Assembly: GCA_040769125.1 (NCBI GenBank)
Contig: JAXGLO010000001.1
Location: forward strand, 1,550,001 to 1,614,000
Source: CAIXSE01 sp040769125
GTDB taxonomy: Bacteria; Actinomycetota; Thermoleophilia; UBA2241
Direction of reading: 5' to 3'
Length of the DNA stretch: 64,000 bases
Part shown: in pieces, positions 16,586 to 24,714 of the stretch
Layout of the letters: every line of letters begins with the position of its first letter
How positions within the stretch are numbered: the first letter of the stretch is position 1
Position numbers and translations under genes: made by a program
The notes under the pieces: generated by a model
Databases searched by the model: none
Told to the model about the DNA's origin: nothing
The model's input: the letters and a program-made list of their open reading frames with translations, nothing else

Positions 16586-18976
16586 TCAGTCGACGCGTTC
16601 GGCCGTCGCGCGGAGCCGGCCGCCGACCAGCGACACGGCGACGTCGCCGGCGTGGTCGGTGCGGACGCACGGCACGCCGTGGGCGGCGAGCACGCCGAGC
16701 ATCTCGGAGGTCGGGTGCCCGTACGTATTGGGACCGACGGAGATCACGGCAAGCCGGGGCGCAAGTCGCTGCAACTCGGGCTCCTCGAGGCCGCCGCGGC
16801 TGCCGTGGTGCGGCACGCCGACCACGGCGCAAGGCGGCAGATCGAGGCGGCGCAGCGCCCTCGCCTCGCAGTCGCCGGGCAGCAGGACGCCCTCGCTCCC
16901 GAGCCGGACGACGGCCACGAGGGCGCTGTCGTTCTCGCCCTGATTGTCGCTCTCCCCCGCAACAGGCTCGGACGGAATGGCCCGCAGACCCCAGACGCCC
17001 CCGTCGAGCTCGGTGGGCTCACTGCACCAGTGCACCTCCGTACCGGCCGCCGCCAGCGTCCGCGCAATGCTCGGTAGAGCAGACCCCTCGGGCGGCCGCG
17101 GCAGCAGCGCGACGGCGATGTCGATGTGACCGACGACATCGCTGAGGCCCGCGGTGTGATCGGCGTGCCCGTGCGAAAGCACGAGGAGGTCGATGCGGCG
17201 TACCGCGTGCTCCCTCAGCGTGCGTGCGAGTGGCGCCGGCCCCGCATCGAAGAGGACCGTGCGGCCGCCGGGAGCCTGCAGCAGCGCGGCTGAGCCCTCG
17301 CCGACGTCGAGGAACGTGAGCGTCGGCGACGACGGCGCCGAGGGCCCACGCGGGGCCACGATGAGGATGAGCGCCAGCAGACCGGCCGAGATAACCAGGA
17401 GCGACCGGCGCCGCTCCGGCGCGAGCGCGTATCTCAGGGGCCGCTCGCCGGCGCGCACCGCCAGCCAGGCCACGGCGAGCGCCTCGGCGAGGAGAGCGCA
17501 CACGAGCAGCAGCGTCACGCTGAGCCCCTGCCACTCCCAGACCGCCCACGTCGGCCGGCCGAACACGCGCGCCGTCGTGAGCAGGAAGCCGGCAAGCACT
17601 CCAGACAGCACGTTGAGCGGCGCGGAGAGCCACGGGCTCACGAACCCGACGACCAGCGAGAGCATGCCGAGGAACATGATGGGCGCCAGCACGAAGCCGC
17701 CGACCAGGTTGGCGGGCACCGAGACCAGCGAGACCGAGCCGAACGCCAGCATCGAGACGGGCGCGGTGGCCAGGCTGGCCGACGCGGTGACGCCGGCCTG
17801 CTCAGAGAGCGGACCGGGCAGAAAGGAGAACAGGCGCGTCAGCCGTCGCGCCAGGAGCAGGAGGCCGGCCACGGCGGCGAAGGACAGCTGAAACGACACG
17901 TCGTGGAGGTTCTGCGGGTTGGCGCTGAGCAGCCACGCGGCCGGGGCGAGCCAGAACAGCCAGCCGTCGCCCTGCCGCGAGGCGAGGATGGCGAGCAGCC
18001 CCAGGACGCCGGAGACCCCGGCGCGCACAATGGAGGGAGATGCCCCGGTGAGCATCACGTAGACGACCACCAGGGGAACGAGCATGACCGTGCGCGCCAG
18101 CCGCGGCACCGCGAACAGCGTGAGAATGAAGGACCACATGCCGCAGAGCAGCACCACGTTCTCGCCCGAGACCGCCATGATGTGCAGAAGGCCGCTGCGC
18201 CGGAAGTCGTCGATCGACTGCGGATCGACACCCTCATCGTCGCCCAGCACCATGCCCTGAAGGATCTCGCTGACCGGAGGGCGGACGGCGGCGCGCAGGT
18301 GCGCGCGCGAGGCCTGTCGCAGCCTGTCGACGACGCCGGCGAGCCCGCCGCGCCGGCCCGTGACCGTGAGTCGCGGCCAGCAGCCCGAGAGCATGACGTG
18401 CTCGCCGCGGCGCCTGAGATAGCGGCCGTAGTCGAAGGCGCCCGGCCGCGGCGCCGGAAGCTCCTCGACGCGCACGTCGCTCACCGAGACCGTGACGCCC
18501 TCGACGAGCGGGCCGGATGAATCGAGCCGGACCTGCTGCCCGTCGGCGAGACGAAGCCTCAGGTGGGCAGGCTCCCGAACCTCGCGACCGTCGACCGCCG
18601 TGACCGTGAGAGGGAGCGTCACGGCGCAACCCTTGACCTGCGGCAGGTCGCTGAGCGTCGCCCGCAGGTCGACGGCGTGCCCGATGGAGGAGCGCAGCGC
18701 CGAGCGCTCGAGCGCCACGAGGCGCCATCCCCCCACCGCAAGCCCGGCGAGAGCGGCAAGCGAAATGAGGCCGCAGAGCACGATGAGCCGCCCGGCGCGG
18801 CCATGCTCCTCGGAGCCGGCGGCGGGGCGCCGGCGCCCCGCCGCCACCGCCAGTGCGGTGGCCGCGGCTGCAGCCGCGACGAGCATATCCGGCGTCGGCC
18901 GCAGGGTAAGCGAACCCATCAGCCCCGCACAGTAGCCGGCGAGCAGCAGGTGCGGCGCCGAGAGCCCCCGCGGCAT
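16586..18976 (-). CDS. comEC: DNA internalization competence protein ComEC/Rec2
   Basis: Membrane channel protein for single-stranded DNA uptake in natural transformation. Two N-terminal membrane segments are followed by a soluble OB-like domain (about residues 80-200). The multi-spanning competence domain then contains LLHIMAVSGENVVLL, a family signature. The C-terminal metallo-beta-lactamase-like domain has TFLDVGEGSAAL, DAGPAP and the metal motif SHGHADHTAG, with VPHHGS near the end. Length 796 is full size. ATG start 3 nt after the comEA stop. With comEA it indicates at least an ancestral capacity for DNA uptake. Pilus genes are not in the window. Confidence 0.95.
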   Translation of the reverse strand: MPRGLSAPHLLLAGYCAGLMGSLTLRPTPDMLVAAAAAATALAVAAGRRRPAAGSEEHGRAGRLIVLCGLISLAALAGLAVGGWRLVALERSALRSSIGHAVDLRATLSDLPQVKGCAVTLPLTVTAVDGREVREPAHLRLRLADGQQVRLDSSGPLVEGVTVSVSDVRVEELPAPRPGAFDYGRYLRRRGEHVMLSGCWPRLTVTGRRGGLAGVVDRLRQASRAHLRAAVRPPVSEILQGMVLGDDEGVDPQSIDDFRRSGLLHIMAVSGENVVLLCGMWSFILTLFAVPRLARTVMLVPLVVVYVMLTGASPSIVRAGVSGVLGLLAILASRQGDGWLFWLAPAAWLLSANPQNLHDVSFQLSFAAVAGLLLLARRLTRLFSFLPGPLSEQAGVTASASLATAPVSMLAFGSVSLVSVPANLVGGFVLAPIMFLGMLSLVVGFVSPWLSAPLNVLSGVLAGFLLTTARVFGRPTWAVWEWQGLSVTLLLVCALLAEALAVAWLAVRAGERPLRYALAPERRRSLLVISAGLLALILIVAPRGPSAPSSPTLTFLDVGEGSAALLQAPGGRTVLFDAGPAPLARTLREHAVRRIDLLVLSHGHADHTAGLSDVVGHIDIAVALLPRPPEGSALPSIARTLAAAGTEVHWCSEPTELDGGVWGLRAIPSEPVAGESDNQGENDSALVAVVRLGSEGVLLPGDCEARALRRLDLPPCAVVGVPHHGSRGGLEEPELQRLAPRLAVISVGPNTYGHPTSEMLGVLAAHGVPCVRTDHAGDVAVSLVGGRLRATAERVD

Positions 18977-18981
18977 CGCGA

Positions 18982-19605
18982 CTACACCGTGATCTTGTCT
19001 TTGATCGCGTCGAACCGGGCGTCGCCGATGCCCGGGACCTCCTTGATCTCCTCGATCGTCTTGAAGCCGCCGTTGGCGGTGCGGTAGTCGATGATCTTCT
19101 GCGCCGTAACCGGCCCGACGCCGTCGAGCTGATCGAGCTCCTCAAGCGAGGCCGTGTTGATGTTCACCGGCGCCCCGGCGACCCCCGCCGCAGCGCCCTC
19201 AGGAGCTGCCGATCCGCCGACCGCCGAGGGGGCGGCCATGGCCGCCCCGCGCCGCGGCACCAGGATCTGCTGGCCGTCGACGACGCGCTCAGCGAGGTTG
19301 AGCGCAGAGAGCTCTGCCTTTGCCGCAGCCCCGCCCGCCAGCTTGAGGGCGTCGGCAACGCGAGATCCGGCAGGCAGCCGGACGAGGCCGGGTGAGCGCA
19401 CGGCACCACAGACGTGAACGACGACATCCAGAGCCTCGGGAGACGCGGAGGAAGCGGGCGGCGACGGGCTCGCGACGACGAGCGCCAGCTCCTCGCCGGG
19501 CGGCTCCCCGGAGCCTCTTGAGGGCAGTACGTAACGCACGCCGGCCGCGATCACGAGCACGGCGAGAACGACGTACGCCAGGATCTGGCGGCGAGTGAGC
19601 GACAT
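18982..19605 (-). CDS. comEA: DNA-binding competence protein ComEA
   Basis: Membrane-anchored receptor that binds incoming double-stranded DNA. One N-terminal transmembrane helix (ILAYVVLAVLVIAAGVRYV) is followed by a short linker, an SLBB domain (VVVHVCGAVRSPGLVRLPAG) and a C-terminal helix-hairpin-helix pair (NINTASLEELDQLDGVG and GFKTIEEIKEVPGIG). Length 207. ATG at 19605 has a run of six Gs just upstream. A longer frame lacks support. It is first in the comEA-comEC-holA unit. Confidence 0.95.
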   Translation of the reverse strand: MSLTRRQILAYVVLAVLVIAAGVRYVLPSRGSGEPPGEELALVVASPSPPASSASPEALDVVVHVCGAVRSPGLVRLPAGSRVADALKLAGGAAAKAELSALNLAERVVDGQQILVPRRGAAMAAPSAVGGSAAPEGAAAGVAGAPVNINTASLEELDQLDGVGPVTAQKIIDYRTANGGFKTIEEIKEVPGIGDARFDAIKDKITV

Positions 19606-19699
19606 GGTACCCCCCCTGACAGCGAAGCATGAAGTGCGTGGGCGGCGACGCAGAATCTCCGCCCCGCGCCGCATGCTAGGCTGGCGGCCGCGGCCGCGC

Positions 19700-19718
19700 A
19701 TCGCCCCACGGGGGCGAT
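19700..19718. terminator. Hairpin between leuS and comEA
   Basis: ATCGCCCC and GGGGCGAT form an 8-bp stem with a 3-nt loop about 90 nt after the leuS stop. No T tract follows on the minus strand. A weak terminator or leader structure for comEA is possible. Confidence 0.4.
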
Positions 19719-19806
19719 CACACCGGGTGACCAGCGGACGTGGAGAGGCTTGACTGACCGAGAATGACTGGCTCGTGCCGGCCCGGCGGGCGACCCGCGA
19801 GCGCCG

Positions 19807-22284
19807 CTACTTCACCACCAGATTGACCAGTTTGCCGGGCACGTAGATCTCCTTGACGACCTGCTTGCCGTCGAGGAAGCGCGCGGTGTTCTGCGCCGCG
19901 CGCGCCTGCGCGAGGACCTCGTCCTTCTCCGCGTCGACGGGCATCTGCAGGCGGTCGCGCAGCTTGCCGTTGACCTGGACGACGATGGTGACCACCTCGT
20001 CGGCGGCGAGTTCCTCGTCCCAGGTCGGCCACGATGCGTCGAGCACCGTGTCGCCGTTGCCGAGCAGCTCCCAGGCCTCCTCGCCGAGGTGCGGCGCCAT
20101 CGGCGCCAGCAGCAGCGTCATATCCCGCACCAGCTCGCGCCACTGCGCGAGAGAGAGCGCGCCGCGCGAGTTGTTCCACACGTCGAGCGCCTCGTTCTGC
20201 AGCTCCATGAGCGCCGACACGGCGGTGTTGAAGCGGAAGCCCTCCAGGTCGCGCGTGACCTTGCGGATGGTCTTGTGGAGAGTGCGCAACAACCGGCGGC
20301 CGTGCTCGACCTCGGCTTCGTCGGCCGCCACCCCGCTCCCCTGCGCCTCGACGACCTCGCCGAGAAGGTTCCAGAACCGCGTCAGGAAGCGCGAGCAGCC
20401 CTGTACACCGCGGTCGCTCCAGGCGACGCTCTGCTCGAACGGCGCGATGAAGAGCTCGTATACCCGCAGACTGTCGGCGCCGTACCGTTCGACTACGCTG
20501 TCGGGCGTAATCACATTGCCCTTGCTCTTGCTCATCTTCTGGCCGTCCTCGGCCTGGATCATGCCCTGATTGCGAAGGCGCGTGTAGGGCTCGCCGAAGC
20601 TCACGTAACCGGCGTCCTGGGCGACCTTGCAGAAGAACCGGGCGTAGAGCAGGTGCATCACCGCATGCTCGGCGCCGCCCACGTAGAGGTCGACCGGCAG
20701 CCAGTACTCGACCTTCTCGCGATCGAAGGCGGCACTCTCCTCGCGCGGCGAGGCGTAGCGGAAGTGGTACCAGCTCGAGCAGGCGAAGGTGTCCATCGTA
20801 TCCGTCTCACGACGGCCCGGGCCCCCACAGCGTGGGCATGGAGCGTTGACGAACGCCTCGTCACGGGCCAGCGGCGAGCGGCCGTCGTCGGTGGGATGGA
20901 AATCCTCGAGATCGGGCAGCAGCACCGGCAGCTCCTCGACCGGCACCGGCACCGGCCCGCACGTGTCACAGTGCACGATCGGGATGGGCGCTCCCCAGTA
21001 GCGCTGCCGGCTGATGAGCCAGTCGCGCAGCTTGAAGTTGACCTTCTTGCGGGCGAGGCCACGCTCGCCGAGCCAGGCGACGACGACGTCGAAAGCCTCG
21101 CCCGGCGCGGCCAGCCCGTCGAACCGCCCGGAGTTCACCATGACGCCGTCGCCGGTGTAGGCCTCGGCGAGCGCGCCCTGGGCGCCACCCGGCGGCGCGA
21201 TGACCTCGATGATCGGCAGCCCGAACTGAGTGGCGAACTGGAAGTCACGCTCGTCGTGCGCGGGCACCGCCATGATGGCGCCGGTGCCGTAGCCCATGAG
21301 CACGTAGTCGCTGATCCAGATCGGGACCGGCGCGCCGTTGACGGGATTCACGGCGTACGCGCCGATGAAGACGCCGGTCTTCTCCTTCTCGGTGCTCAGA
21401 CGCTCGATCTCGCTCTGGCGTCGGGCCTGGACCTGATAGGCGCTCACCGCCTCGCGCTGCTCGGGAGCCGTGAGCGCGTCGACCAGCGGATGCTCCGGCG
21501 CCAGTACCATGTAGGTCGCGCCGAAGAGCGTGTCGGGCCGCGTCGTGAACACCGTGATCGTCTCGTCGCGGCCCTCCAGGCCGAAGTCGACCTCGGCGCC
21601 CTCGCTGCGACCGATCCAGTTGGTCTGCATGAGCTTGATCTGCTCGGGCCAGTCGATCGTCGCCAGGTCGTCGAGCAACCTCTGCGCGTACTCGGTGATG
21701 CGGAAGTACCACTGCTCGAGATCCCTCTTGGTGACCTCGCTGCTGCAGCGCCAGCACCTGCCCTGCTCCACCTGCTCGTTGGCGAGAATGGTCTTGCAGC
21801 TCGGGCACCACCACTGCTGGCCGGTCGAGCGATAGGCGAGCCCGCGCTCGTAGAGCAGCAGGAAGAACCACTGCGTCCAGCGGTAGTAGTCCGGATGGCA
21901 GCTCGTGATCTCGCGGGTCCAGTCGAACGAGAGGCCGATGAGATCCATCTGCCGGTGGTAGTTGGCGATGTTGCGCTCCGTAGTGACGCGCGGATGCACG
22001 CCCATCTTGATCGCGTAGTTCTCGGCCGGCAGCCCGAAGGCGTCCCAGCCCATCGGATGCAGCACGCTGCAGCCCTGCATGCGCTTGTAGCGCGAGATGA
22101 CGTCGGTGGGCACGTAGTTGCGGCAGTGGCCGACGCTCAGCCCATCGCCCGACGGGTACGGGAAGAAGTCGAGGCAGTAGAACTTGGGCTTGTCGCTCTC
22201 GTCCGGAGTGAGATAGGCGCCGCGCTCCTTCCAGCGCCGCTGCCACTTCTCCTCGATGGCGTGCGGGTCGTAGCGTCGATCCAT
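19807..22284 (-). CDS. leuS: Leucyl-tRNA synthetase
   Basis: Class I aminoacyl-tRNA synthetase charging tRNA-Leu. The HIGH-type motif is PYPSGDGLSVGHCRN, and KMSKS is intact in GQKMSKSKGNVI. The CP1 editing domain is present (TRPDTLFGATYMVLAPEHP), as are zinc cysteines (CPSCKTIL, CWRCSS). Length 825 fits the bacterial form. ATG at 22284 with AGAGGA 5 nt upstream. The gene has about 240 nt of upstream space shared with the divergent tRNA-Ala. A 62-nt leader is too short for a T-box. Confidence 0.98.
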   Translation of the reverse strand: MDRRYDPHAIEEKWQRRWKERGAYLTPDESDKPKFYCLDFFPYPSGDGLSVGHCRNYVPTDVISRYKRMQGCSVLHPMGWDAFGLPAENYAIKMGVHPRVTTERNIANYHRQMDLIGLSFDWTREITSCHPDYYRWTQWFFLLLYERGLAYRSTGQQWWCPSCKTILANEQVEQGRCWRCSSEVTKRDLEQWYFRITEYAQRLLDDLATIDWPEQIKLMQTNWIGRSEGAEVDFGLEGRDETITVFTTRPDTLFGATYMVLAPEHPLVDALTAPEQREAVSAYQVQARRQSEIERLSTEKEKTGVFIGAYAVNPVNGAPVPIWISDYVLMGYGTGAIMAVPAHDERDFQFATQFGLPIIEVIAPPGGAQGALAEAYTGDGVMVNSGRFDGLAAPGEAFDVVVAWLGERGLARKKVNFKLRDWLISRQRYWGAPIPIVHCDTCGPVPVPVEELPVLLPDLEDFHPTDDGRSPLARDEAFVNAPCPRCGGPGRRETDTMDTFACSSWYHFRYASPREESAAFDREKVEYWLPVDLYVGGAEHAVMHLLYARFFCKVAQDAGYVSFGEPYTRLRNQGMIQAEDGQKMSKSKGNVITPDSVVERYGADSLRVYELFIAPFEQSVAWSDRGVQGCSRFLTRFWNLLGEVVEAQGSGVAADEAEVEHGRRLLRTLHKTIRKVTRDLEGFRFNTAVSALMELQNEALDVWNNSRGALSLAQWRELVRDMTLLLAPMAPHLGEEAWELLGNGDTVLDASWPTWDEELAADEVVTIVVQVNGKLRDRLQMPVDAEKDEVLAQARAAQNTARFLDGKQVVKEIYVPGKLVNLVVK

Positions 22285-22353
22285 GAATTCCTCTCTGGCG
22301 GCGGTCTGCAACGCGGCGCGGCCCGCGCAGCGGCCGGGCGCGCCCGGCGCCTG

Positions 22354-22359
22354 ATTCTA
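22354..22359 (-). promoter_or_regulatory. Probable -10 element of leuS
   Basis: TAGAAT on the minus strand, 70 nt upstream of the leuS ATG, is the only good -10 in the gap. No matching -35 is evident at 16-18 bp. Confidence 0.4.
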
Positions 22360-22459
22360 CACGAGCCCGCCGCGGCCGAGCGCCCCACGCCGGCGAAGCT
22401 GCGAGCAGCTCGGGGTCTGTGAGGCGGCGGTGCGTCCCAAGCGCCCCGCGCCCGCGAAG

Positions 22460-22488
22460 TTGCGAGGCGCGGGCGACGTGACTATACT
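22460..22488 (+). promoter_or_regulatory. Sigma-70 promoter of tRNA-Ala
   Basis: TTGCGA (22460-22465), a 17-bp spacer and TATACT (22483-22488) form a strong promoter. The predicted start near 22495 leaves about 27 nt before the mature tRNA. Confidence 0.8.
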
Positions 22489-22521
22489 TCCTTTCTCGCC
22501 GACGCTGTCGGCGCCTCCGGT

Positions 22522-22597
22522 GGGGGTATAGCTCAGTTGGGAGAGCGTTTGGCTGGCAGCCAAAAGGTCACCGGTTCGAGCCCGGTTACCTCCACCA
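22522..22597 (+). tRNA. tRNA-Ala, anticodon GGC
   Basis: A full cloverleaf can be folded by eye. The acceptor stem is GGGGGTA with TACCTCC. The D arm is at 22531-22546 and the anticodon stem TTTGG/CCAAA encloses the loop CTGGCAG, with GGC at 22555-22557. The T arm is ACCGG/CCGGT around TTCGAGC, then comes discriminator A and an encoded CCA (22595-22597). The third acceptor pair is G-U (G3, U70), the alanine identity element. It reads GCC and GCU codons. Confidence 0.97.
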
Positions 22598-22831
22598 GCT
22601 CTTCACCCTCTTGAGCCTCCCGATCGCCCCGACGATCAACTCCTCCTCCCGTCGCACATGTGGCTGCTCACGGCGGCCCTCGGCCGACGGTTCGCGCAGC
22701 CGAATCGACGCCGGCGCGACAGCAAGGGCCCCCGGCGCCCGGGTTTAGCGCCGGTGCCCACCGGAAACGATCGGTTCACATGCTGTGGTGTGCGCCCATG
22801 CATCCGGACTCCGCGCACAGAAAGGACGGTG

Positions 22832-23191
22832 ATGGAGAACGAACCGCAGTTCAGCGTTTCCTACGAAACGTACTCCGACGAAGTCGGCGTCGTGACACTG
22901 GCGGGCGAGATCGACATCTATGCGGCGCCCGATTTCAAGGAGGCTCTCGTCACCGGCATCGACGCCGGAGCCAGGCGCATGATCGTGGATCTCACAGACG
23001 TTACGTTCATCGACTCCACCGCCCTGGGCGTCCTCGTGAGCGGAGCCAGGCGCGTCCGCCCGCGCGACGGCAACCTCGACGTCGTCTGCACCGACGAGAA
23101 CATCATCCGTATCTTCGAGATCACCGGCCTCGACCGCGTCTTCGACATCCACCTGTCACGGACTGAGGCCATCGAGGCGTCGGTATCCTGA
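22832..23191 (+). CDS. Anti-sigma factor antagonist (STAS domain)
   Basis: A 119-residue single STAS domain of the SpoIIAA/RsbV type. Such proteins sequester a kinase anti-sigma factor when unphosphorylated and release the sigma factor. The phosphorylation-site region is FIDSTALGVLV, with Ser as the likely target, and TLAGEIDIYAAPDFKEAL is the first strand-helix unit. ATG at 22832 has AAAGGA 5 nt before it. A GTG one codon upstream is also possible. No RsbW kinase or sigma factor is adjacent. The SpoIIE/RsbU-type phosphatase at 52950-55589 could be a partner, but that link is inference. Confidence 0.92.
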   Translation: MENEPQFSVSYETYSDEVGVVTLAGEIDIYAAPDFKEALVTGIDAGARRMIVDLTDVTFIDSTALGVLVSGARRVRPRDGNLDVVCTDENIIRIFEITGLDRVFDIHLSRTEAIEASVS

Positions 23192-23268
23192 CTATGCTGC
23201 ACGCCTGATCACAGCAACCAGCAGTGGCCCACGCTCGGCGCAGCAGCCACTGGAAGGCGAGAGCGACG

Positions 23269-23652
23269 ATGGAGTTGCGCAGCGCAAAGATGCTTCGAGG
23301 CCACAGCCTTCAAGCCATGGCCGGCGACACGCTGAAGGCGAAGACATACGGAGCCGACCGCGTGTGCGCGGTCGAAGGATGCGGTACCCGGCTCTCTTCC
23401 TACAACCCGTCGAGCCGGTGCGCCATGCACAGCGGCGCGTGGCAGGAGGATCCACATCGCAGCGAGCGCAAGGCCAGCCGGCGTGAGCAGATCACGCGCC
23501 GCTGCGCATTCGCGCCGTGCAGCCGGGAGTTCGCCACCACGAACCCGGCCAAGAAGTACTGCACCGACGCATGCCGCATGAAGGCGTTCCAGGCACGAGT
23601 GGCGGCGGCACGCCGTCTCGGCGATCTACACAGGGTGAAACGCGCGAACTGA
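23269..23652 (+). CDS. Small double zinc-finger protein of unknown function
   Basis: Not a family I can name with certainty. The 127-residue basic protein has two Cys clusters. The first is CAVEGCGTRLSSYNPSSRC plus a nearby His (C-x4-C-x12-C-x2-H). The second is RRCAFAPCSREF followed by KKYCTDACRMKAFQAR. The latter resembles the C-terminal zinc knuckle of CGNR-type and other actinobacterial DNA-binding proteins, with a basic helix after the last Cys. A nucleic-acid-binding role is plausible. The ATG at 23269 was chosen. An in-frame ATG lies at 23224. It is 77 nt after the STAS gene on the same strand, and its stop is close to the convergent secF. Confidence 0.65.
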   Translation: MELRSAKMLRGHSLQAMAGDTLKAKTYGADRVCAVEGCGTRLSSYNPSSRCAMHSGAWQEDPHRSERKASRREQITRRCAFAPCSREFATTNPAKKYCTDACRMKAFQARVAAARRLGDLHRVKRAN

Positions 23653-23741
23653 GCGGGTCCAGCTCCGACGCGGCACCTCAGCGAGCCGGCACCGAGCAGG
23701 TCGAGCGTCGCGCCGGCCGGGCCTTGGCCGACGACCGCGGA

Positions 23742-24710
23742 TCAGGCCCGCTCGTCGCGCGCCGCAAGCTTGAGCTTGCGATACTGCGGCTCGCGCTCCT
23801 TGAGGATCGTGAGGACCGGGCTGGCCACGAAGATCGTGGAGTAGGCGCCGGAGATGATGCCGATGGCGAGCGCGAAAGCGAAGTCCTTGAGCGTCTCGCC
23901 GCCGAAGAAGAGCAGGCACAGCACCGGCAGCAGGCTCATCACGGATGTGTTCAGCGAGCGGGTCAGGCTCTGCCAGAGCGAGCGGTTGACGATGTCCGCG
24001 TAAGGCGCACGGCCCATCTTGGGCTGGTTCTCGCGGATGCGGTCGAAGATGATCACCGTGTCGTAGAGCGAGTAGCCCAGGATGGTGAGCACGGCGGCGA
24101 TCGTCGCGGTGGTCACGTCGCGCCCGGTCAGCGAGTAGATGCCGATTACGATCAGGATATCGTGCACCTCGGCCACCATGGCACCGACGGCGAACTTCCA
24201 CTGGAAGCGGAAGGCGACGTACAGAAGGATGAGCAGCAGGGCGATGACCACCGCCTTGAGCGACGAGCCGACGATCTGGCGCCCGAAGGTGGCGCCGACG
24301 GTCTCCAGGGTAAACACCTGACTGCCGTCGCGCTCGGCAATCGTAAACTCCCGGTCGAGCACCGTCTTGAGCTCCTCCTGCGCGGCCGGCGACAGCGACT
24401 CGGTCTGGATCTGGAAGCCCGCGGTGCCGGTGCCGGCGACTCTCTCTACAGCCTGGATACTCGCGTCGGCGTAGCCCGCCTCAGCCACCACACGGCGCAC
24501 GTCGGCGAGGTCGGGGCTCTCCTCGAAGGCGACCCCGATACGCGTGCCCTCCTGGAACTCGAGCCCGTAGTTGAGGCCGTGGAGCGGGTTACCGCCGCCT
24601 CTAATGAGGAGGCTCGCGAAGCCGATGGCGATGATGACGCCCGACAGCGTGAACCACCACGCCTTGTGCCCGACGAAATCGAAGCTGTAGATGCGCCGCA
24701 GGAAGCTCAT
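23742..24710 (-). CDS. secF: Protein-export membrane protein SecF
   Basis: Part of the SecDF motor that uses the proton gradient to pull proteins out of the Sec channel. Six membrane segments are expected. The first is at residues 18-38, a periplasmic loop runs to about 150, and the conserved VAEVHDILIVIGIYSL and LGYSLYDTVIIFDRIREN blocks follow. Length 322. ATG at 24710 with GGAGG 7 nt upstream, 4 nt after the secD stop. No frameshift or fusion. Confidence 0.96.
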   Translation of the reverse strand: MSFLRRIYSFDFVGHKAWWFTLSGVIIAIGFASLLIRGGGNPLHGLNYGLEFQEGTRIGVAFEESPDLADVRRVVAEAGYADASIQAVERVAGTGTAGFQIQTESLSPAAQEELKTVLDREFTIAERDGSQVFTLETVGATFGRQIVGSSLKAVVIALLLILLYVAFRFQWKFAVGAMVAEVHDILIVIGIYSLTGRDVTTATIAAVLTILGYSLYDTVIIFDRIRENQPKMGRAPYADIVNRSLWQSLTRSLNTSVMSLLPVLCLLFFGGETLKDFAFALAIGIISGAYSTIFVASPVLTILKEREPQYRKLKLAARDERA

Positions 24711-24714
24711 CGGC

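Noticed and set aside
22285..22353. T-box riboswitch for leuS
   Set aside because: The predicted leader is about 62 nt, far too short, and no T-box sequence or specifier hairpin is visible.
20089..22422. 777-codon plus-strand frame opposite leuS
   Set aside because: Shadow of leuS codons. LeuS motifs are intact on the minus strand.
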